A stretch of DNA of 10,332 nt, taken from positions 1-10,332 of the forward strand of contig CAMHDG010000035.1 of assembly GCA_946183815.1 (NCBI GenBank), given 5' to 3'. This document shows positions 6,129 through 10,332 of the stretch, piece after piece; within the stretch, counting starts at the first letter, position 1; each line of letters opens with the position of its first letter. The translations under genes were made by a program, and so were the position numbers. The DNA is from an uncultured bacterium. Lineage in GTDB: Bacteria > Cyanobacteriota > Vampirovibrionia > Gastranaerophilales > Gastranaerophilaceae. The notes under the pieces were generated by a model. The model worked only from the letters and a program-made list of their open reading frames with translations. It was not told the origin of the DNA and searched no databases.

Positions 6129-6917
6129 TTATTTTACAATATTTATATCATAAGTTCCTGTTACGCCAAAATTTGCGCCATTCCACGTATTATATCCGGC
6201 AGAACCTTTAAGTTTTAGATTTTTAACGATTTGTGCTTCGACACCACCTTCGATAGATGCTCCGATAGCACTACCTACTCCTTTTTCATAGTTATATCCC
6301 TCTTTTAGTACGTAATAGTTTTCAGCAGGATTTATTTCGCTAAAAGATCTGGTCTTGAACGGATATACACATTCGCCTGTGGAACTATAAGAAAGATTTG
6401 CCAAATCACCTTTTGCGTATAAACTTACATTTTTTGAAACAGGTTGTTTTACCCCTGCGGTCAGACCTGCCTGTAAAAGTCCGCTGTGGGTAGGGCAATT
6501 CACTGTTTTTTTATTCATAGGGTCTTTTAACATTACAAATTCTTTTGATTTAAAATCATTTGAACCGTAAACCCCAACATTCCATTCTGTTCCGCCTGCT
6601 GTTTTGCTGGCATAACCTGCGTCATACCTTCCTATAACTGCATCTTTGCCTGCTGATACCTGCACACCTTGATAAAAAGTTCCATTTTTACCTAATTTAA
6701 CATCACATCTGATACCACCCGTACCATAGGCAGTCGGTTTAGAATACAATACCGGTAGTTGACCGTATCCGCCACCAAGGTTTGCTTTCAGGCTAAACGC
6801 TTTTTCTGTTCCGATTTTCTCTGCTTGTTTTGCCACTGTTTGAGCATTTGTTTTTAACGGTGCCACAGCAAGAGGTAAGGCTACCGCCATTGTTTTTAGA
6901 GTTGATTTAATATTCAT
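6129..6917 (-). CDS. secreted beta-rich (probable outer-membrane beta-barrel) protein
   Basis: The 262-aa product starts with a Sec signal peptide: basic MNIKSTLK, a hydrophobic AVALPLAVAPL core and a likely cleavage after TNA at residue 25. The mature part alternates Gly/Ser/Asn turns with stretches of alternating polar and hydrophobic residues, such as SLYAKGDLANLSY, ASIEGGVEAQIV, LKLKGSAGYNTW and NFGVTGTYDINIV at the C-terminus. This pattern fits a small outer-membrane barrel of about 8-10 strands. It lacks the terminal Phe typical of proteobacterial porins and any OmpA peptidoglycan-binding domain. Three cysteines occur (RCDV, NCPT, ECVY). I do not recognise a specific family. The start is supported by AAGG 6 nt before the ATG; no convincing promoter was found in the 166-nt gap upstream. 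It is monocistronic, closed by a strong terminator. Confidence 0.8.
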   Translation of the reverse strand: MNIKSTLKTMAVALPLAVAPLKTNAQTVAKQAEKIGTEKAFSLKANLGGGYGQLPVLYSKPTAYGTGGIRCDVKLGKNGTFYQGVQVSAGKDAVIGRYDAGYASKTAGGTEWNVGVYGSNDFKSKEFVMLKDPMNKKTVNCPTHSGLLQAGLTAGVKQPVSKNVSLYAKGDLANLSYSSTGECVYPFKTRSFSEINPAENYYVLKEGYNYEKGVGSAIGASIEGGVEAQIVKNLKLKGSAGYNTWNGANFGVTGTYDINIVK

Positions 6918-7022
6918 AACACACCTTTTGGGATAAATAAATTGTTGTCGATATTTTCACCCATAATAAATCTTGTGAAGAAATTAAATTGCCCTATTTT
7001 TGTAGAATTGTTTTACAAATAT

Positions 7023-7061
7023 TTACACTGTATCCCTTTAATAACAAGGAATACAGTGTAA
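7023..7061 (-). terminator. inverted repeat downstream of the helicase, probable terminator
   Basis: TTACACTGTAT (7023-7033) pairs with ATACAGTGTAA (7051-7061), an 11-bp perfect stem. After one mismatch it continues with CCTT/AAGG around a 7-nt loop. It lies 22 nt past the helicase stop codon, where a terminator is expected. The sequence that follows on the minus strand (ATATTTGTAAAAC) is only a weak T-tract, so efficiency may be low; an operator role for the gene to the left is the alternative. Confidence 0.55.
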
Positions 7062-7083
7062 TTTATGTTGTAAAATATACAAT

Positions 7084-10000
7084 TTATAAATAGTTACTCA
7101 TTCTGTTGACACATGCTTCAGGTGACTGCAGCCATTCTCTGTATGAAAATCTGCATACCTTGAACCCGCAACGCTCAATAATAGCAAGTTTTCGCATAGG
7201 TTTAACACTGCTTTTTACAGTGTCCTGAACCCCGTCACATTCAATTACAAACTTGTTGTTTACGACCAAATCTGCATTTACACCGCCAAGGTCAACCCCG
7301 GCTCTTACGTCGTAGTCTAATCCTCGTAATGTTTCTGCTACTTCACGTTCAAATGAGTTTTTATATTTGTTTTCGTCAATCTCGTTATTTACTATTTTTT
7401 GATATTTATCTTCGTATTCTTTGATATATGATAAATAACTTCTGAATAACCCGTCCGGTAAGTCGGTAAAGTCTTTTGATACAAAATTTATCATTTTGTT
7501 TTTAGCACGTGTAACCGCAACATTAAACAAGTTTGGTTTTTGTAAGAAAGTCAGACTTTGAGGGAAACTGTTGTTTGCAAAAGCCCAGGATATAAGAATA
7601 ATATCTCTTTCATCTCCTTGGAATGAGTGGGCTGTACCGATAACAATTTGGTGTTTTTCTATCATATAATCTGATATAACTTTCCCCAATGAGATTTTTA
7701 ATTGTTCAACCTGTGCCCTAAACGGTGATATTATACCGATAGAAACAGGTTCATCAGGGTTTTCTCTTTCATTATCTACAATAATCTCATGAACACGATT
7801 TACAAGTGCCTCAATTTCAGGCAGGTTTCTTGTTGCGTCTAAATCAACTTTCCCATCAGGTACTTGGACTATTTCAAGCACTTTTTCATTAGGGTTATTT
7901 TGACGCATAACTCTTATTCTGTCCGAATAAAATTCTTTATTAGAAAAATTAATAATCGGAGGCAGGCTTCTAAAATGCTCGTCAAGTAAAACAGGACGCA
8001 TAGAATAGTAGTTTGCAATATCGAACATTGAGTTTGTTCTAAATCTCCACATAAGTTGATATCTGTCAGCAATCTCGTATTTACTCATAAACGATTGTTC
8101 TTTTGCATTTTCAAGGAAAGACAGATGCGGCAACTGTTTATCATCCCCTACAATCACTGCTCTTTTTGCTCTGTAAAGAATTGGGAAGCAACTTGCAATA
8201 TCGCATTGTGATGCCTCATCGATAATCGCCACATCAAATAACCCCGGTTTCATAGGCAATGAGCCTGATGCTGCATAAGTTGTTACACACCAGCAAGGGA
8301 AAGCCTCTAATAGTGGTTTAAAATCTTCTGCCTCAAGTAGTCTGTTTTGAAGGCTTTTCTTACGTTCTATAAGCGATTTTGAGTGGATAAACAGTCTTTG
8401 ACGTTTAACCTGATCTCTCATTAAACCTTTGAGTGCCTCACGTCTTTTGTTTATAAGAATATCTGTTACAAGTTTCTTTTGTTTTTTCTTTAAAGTTCTT
8501 ATTTTTTCGGTTATAACGTGAATATTACCTAAAGATTGAATTTCTTCTTCTATATCTTTTGCGTGGCAGACTATTTCTGCCAATTCGATTTCCTCATTTA
8601 TTCTCATAAGGTTAGCGGAATTAACTTCAAGAAAATCAAGTTGAAGAAGTTTTTTGAGTTTATTGACTCCTGTGTAGTTATTCAGTCCTGCAAAGAAACC
8701 TGATTTTTCCATATTCTTTTCAAGTTCACTGCACAAAATTTTAATCTGATTAAGTTCGCTTTTTTTGATTTTTCCTCTGACATATTGAGGTGCACCCGTT
8801 AATTTTTTCTTTTCGGCGACTTCTTTTCCAATTTCAGTCCATTCTTTTTCGAGTTTAATAATATTTTCTGCTTTTTTCTCTAAATCTCTTATAGAATCAA
8901 GCAAGTCCTCCATATCAGAAACATCAACAAGTACGTTGTTGTCTAAATCTTCGTCAAGGTCAACTTTGTTTGAAAGCAAATCTTGTAGTTGGAAACTCAA
9001 CTGCTTTTGATAGTTTAATCTGCCCGCACGCAAAGCCAAATAAGGTGCACCAAGCCCGTTAAGTCTGTCTGCGACAACATCAACCGCTTTATCCATACGT
9101 GAGGCAACAAGGACAGTTTTCCCGTTTGCAATAAGGTGGGCAACAAGGTTCACAATAGTTTGAGATTTACCTGTCCCCGGAGGCCCGTAAACAGAAACCA
9201 GTTTGCTTGTTTCAATATTTTCTATAACACTTGCCTGTGAATCACTCAAAGCAAGAGGGGTTATAGGGTTAAAGTTTTCAAGATTTTTTGGCGGAATAGT
9301 TACTGATTTTGCCTGTGTGTATTCTTCGTTTATAACATTCAAAACAGTTTCTCTATATACTCCGCTCGGTTTTTCTGCTATTTGCATAAGTTCGTGCAGA
9401 ACACCTGCCGTAACAGATGGTCTTTTTGTCAGGATAATCGCACACTGACTTGTTAGTCTTATCCTTTCTATTTTTGATGAAGATTTGTGAGAGGTTGTTT
9501 CTTCACTGTCATCAGACGAATCTGTATCGTCATCGTCACTGTTTTCATCAGATTTTGAAGAAGAATCTTTTGTTATGTTGTCTTCGTCAATATCGTCTGT
9601 GTGGTCAATAGCGATTTCAATATCAGGGATAACAGAGCGTAAAGTGGTTAAAAATATTTCCATCTTTTCTTCCGTAATAGGAAGGGTTGGAACGACATTC
9701 AAAAGCCCCTCAAGTAATTGCTCCATTTCTTCTTCATCACCGTTTTTTTGCATAAGTGATGTGAGTGCCCCTGTATTAAGGGATAAAAATTCATCCGTAA
9801 GCATACAGTTGATGTTCACTCCGTTACGTTCCAGTTTACAAGGCATGTACAATAATGGGGTTAAAAACTCGTTTTTCTTTCGGCTTTTTGGGTTTCCGCC
9901 TACAAGAAACATGTATCCGTAAATAAGATATTTTTCTTTTTGATTTAGTTCACTTTGAATCATCATTTCGGTAATTTTGCTGTCACTACCGTCTAATCTC

Positions 10001-10197
10001 AAATATTCAATGTCAGAGGTAAACAATTTGTCGTCCTCTTTTAAAAATATCCACTTGTTATCTCTGTCTGATTTCAGGTTTCTAAAAGTAGAACTTTTAA
10101 CCTCCTCACGTACACAATCGTGAAGATAGAGTGATAATTTTTTAACAAAACTATTATTAAATGCAGAGTTTATTGCACGTGTTGCTTCTTGTAACAT
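7084..10197 (-). CDS. SF1 (Upf1/Dna2-like) helicase fused to a Vsr/DUF559-like nuclease domain
   Basis: The 1037-aa protein has an N-terminal region (1-190) with a PLLYMPCKLER stretch reminiscent of DUF4011-type helicases, then a Ser/Asp-rich acidic linker (198-242). A complete SF1B helicase core follows: Walker A GPPGTGKS (338-345), a long coiled-coil insertion (about 425-640), DEAS (660-663), GDDKQLP (684-690), LDEHFRS (738-744), GTAHSFQGDERD and NVAVTRAK. The last 90 residues form a PD-(D/E)XK-like nuclease with D976 in NADLVV and E986/D988 in IECDG, as in the Vsr/DUF559 (MTES_1575-like) fold. ATP-driven translocation plus nucleic-acid cleavage is predicted. Such fusions occur in antiviral defence loci, but a repair role is also possible. 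The leader carries AAGAGGGG 10 nt before the ATG. It is transcribed alone here; any partner would lie to the right of the window. Confidence 0.9.
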   Translation of the reverse strand: MLQEATRAINSAFNNSFVKKLSLYLHDCVREEVKSSTFRNLKSDRDNKWIFLKEDDKLFTSDIEYLRLDGSDSKITEMMIQSELNQKEKYLIYGYMFLVGGNPKSRKKNEFLTPLLYMPCKLERNGVNINCMLTDEFLSLNTGALTSLMQKNGDEEEMEQLLEGLLNVVPTLPITEEKMEIFLTTLRSVIPDIEIAIDHTDDIDEDNITKDSSSKSDENSDDDDTDSSDDSEETTSHKSSSKIERIRLTSQCAIILTKRPSVTAGVLHELMQIAEKPSGVYRETVLNVINEEYTQAKSVTIPPKNLENFNPITPLALSDSQASVIENIETSKLVSVYGPPGTGKSQTIVNLVAHLIANGKTVLVASRMDKAVDVVADRLNGLGAPYLALRAGRLNYQKQLSFQLQDLLSNKVDLDEDLDNNVLVDVSDMEDLLDSIRDLEKKAENIIKLEKEWTEIGKEVAEKKKLTGAPQYVRGKIKKSELNQIKILCSELEKNMEKSGFFAGLNNYTGVNKLKKLLQLDFLEVNSANLMRINEEIELAEIVCHAKDIEEEIQSLGNIHVITEKIRTLKKKQKKLVTDILINKRREALKGLMRDQVKRQRLFIHSKSLIERKKSLQNRLLEAEDFKPLLEAFPCWCVTTYAASGSLPMKPGLFDVAIIDEASQCDIASCFPILYRAKRAVIVGDDKQLPHLSFLENAKEQSFMSKYEIADRYQLMWRFRTNSMFDIANYYSMRPVLLDEHFRSLPPIINFSNKEFYSDRIRVMRQNNPNEKVLEIVQVPDGKVDLDATRNLPEIEALVNRVHEIIVDNERENPDEPVSIGIISPFRAQVEQLKISLGKVISDYMIEKHQIVIGTAHSFQGDERDIILISWAFANNSFPQSLTFLQKPNLFNVAVTRAKNKMINFVSKDFTDLPDGLFRSYLSYIKEYEDKYQKIVNNEIDENKYKNSFEREVAETLRGLDYDVRAGVDLGGVNADLVVNNKFVIECDGVQDTVKSSVKPMRKLAIIERCGFKVCRFSYREWLQSPEACVNRMSNYL

Positions 10198-10235
10198 AAA
10201 TAGAGTACCCCTCTTAAATACTATCTGTAAAAGAA

Positions 10236-10264
10236 ATTATATCACACCAACCCTCATTTGTCAG
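10236..10264 (-). promoter_or_regulatory. helicase-nuclease gene promoter
   Basis: CTGACA (10259-10264, 5 of 6), a 17-nt spacer and a perfect TATAAT (10236-10241) with an upstream TG (TGATATAAT) make this the best promoter in the window. The predicted start near 10229 gives a 32-nt leader. The large palindrome at 10280 begins 16 bp upstream of the -35. Confidence 0.8.
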
Positions 10265-10279
10265 TAATGTGTTTGGAGG

Positions 10280-10323
10280 GTAAATTATTGTTTAGTGGCT
10301 TTAGCCACTAAACAATAATTTAC
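10280..10323. repeat. 44-bp near-perfect palindrome with 21-bp arms
   Basis: The left arm 10280-10300 (beginning GTAAATTATTG, ending TTTAGTGGCT) is the exact reverse complement of the right arm 10303-10323 (beginning AGCCACTAAAC, ending AATAATTTAC), separated only by TT. It would form a very stable hairpin or cruciform. No T-tract follows on either strand, so it is not a standard terminator. It may end a transcript entering from the right, be an operator for the helicase gene, or be a small dispersed repeat. What lies beyond the window edge would decide. Confidence 0.9.
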
Positions 10324-10332
10324 AGTGACTAG

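Noticed and set aside
6918..7022. Promoter for the secreted-protein gene (TATTAT at 6963-6968)
   Set aside because: No acceptable -35 at normal spacing and no TG extension; in this AT-rich DNA the hexamer alone is not persuasive.
7023..7061. TACACTGTA as a BlaI/CopY-type operator
   Set aside because: That operator class has two bases between TACA and TGTA; here there is one, and no cognate regulator gene is present.
9203..9922. Two plus-strand ORFs (9203-9448 and 9575-9922) opposite the helicase
   Set aside because: Both lie antisense to helicase sequence. The Ser-rich translation of the second is simply the complement of the acidic linker and neighbouring coding sequence.
10202..10214. Small hairpin AGAG/CTCT overlapping the helicase ribosome-binding site as a translational switch
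   Set aside because: A 4-bp stem is too weak and too likely by chance to claim regulation.
1..10332. CRISPR array, tRNA/rRNA gene, transposase or integrase
   Set aside because: No regularly spaced repeats, cloverleaf-like sequence or mobile-element protein motifs were seen on either strand.

Overview
The window is AT-rich, densely coded bacterial DNA, most of it transcribed on the minus strand. It reads like the chromosome of a gut member of the Melainabacteria/Vampirovibrionia (Gastranaerophilales-like, the non-photosynthetic sister group of cyanobacteria). This assignment is inferred from protein style: a small Met/Ala/Gln-rich protein, a TPR-glycosyltransferase, a secreted beta-rich protein, and a Gram-negative cell plan with the standard genetic code (RF2 present, TGA used as a stop). 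No 16S or other decisive marker is present, so confidence is moderate.

Left region (1-3456), housekeeping: tmk (thymidylate kinase) is the only plus-strand gene. It converges with a minus-strand cluster folK -> FAD-dependent HI0933/YhiN-type oxidoreductase -> prfB (release factor 2). tmk and prfB overlap by 14 bp, in a perfect palindrome that gives both proteins the same C-terminal residues (K-S-I-stop). prfB contains the classical programmed +1 frameshift site, so the true gene starts at 1743 and not at the later in-frame codon.

Middle region (3471-6917), lineage-type or accessory genes on the minus strand: a 262-aa secreted, probably beta-barrel protein; a TPR plus GT-B-like glycosyltransferase (501 aa); an 89-aa helical small protein with its own promoter and terminator; and a 160-aa protein with one hydrophobic segment and a C-terminal coiled coil. 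The last two have no recognisable function.

Right region (7084-10332): a 1037-aa superfamily-1 (Upf1/Dna2-like) helicase fused to a C-terminal Vsr/DUF559-like PD-(D/E)XK nuclease domain, with a good sigma70-type promoter. This architecture recurs in antiviral defence loci, and it is the best candidate here for an accessory system. No partner gene is visible inside the window. Just upstream of its promoter, at the right edge, lies a 44-bp near-perfect palindrome. Fourteen bases of one arm recur in the tmk promoter.

Expression signals fall into two apparent classes. tmk, the 89-aa gene and the helicase have TG-extended -10 boxes, a 5' leader and a Shine-Dalgarno sequence. folK, the TPR-glycosyltransferase and prfB have no Shine-Dalgarno; each has a -10 hexamer exactly 6 nt before the ATG with a 17-nt spacer to a -35-like box, which predicts leaderless mRNAs starting at the ATG. 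No tRNA, rRNA, CRISPR array or insertion sequence was seen.
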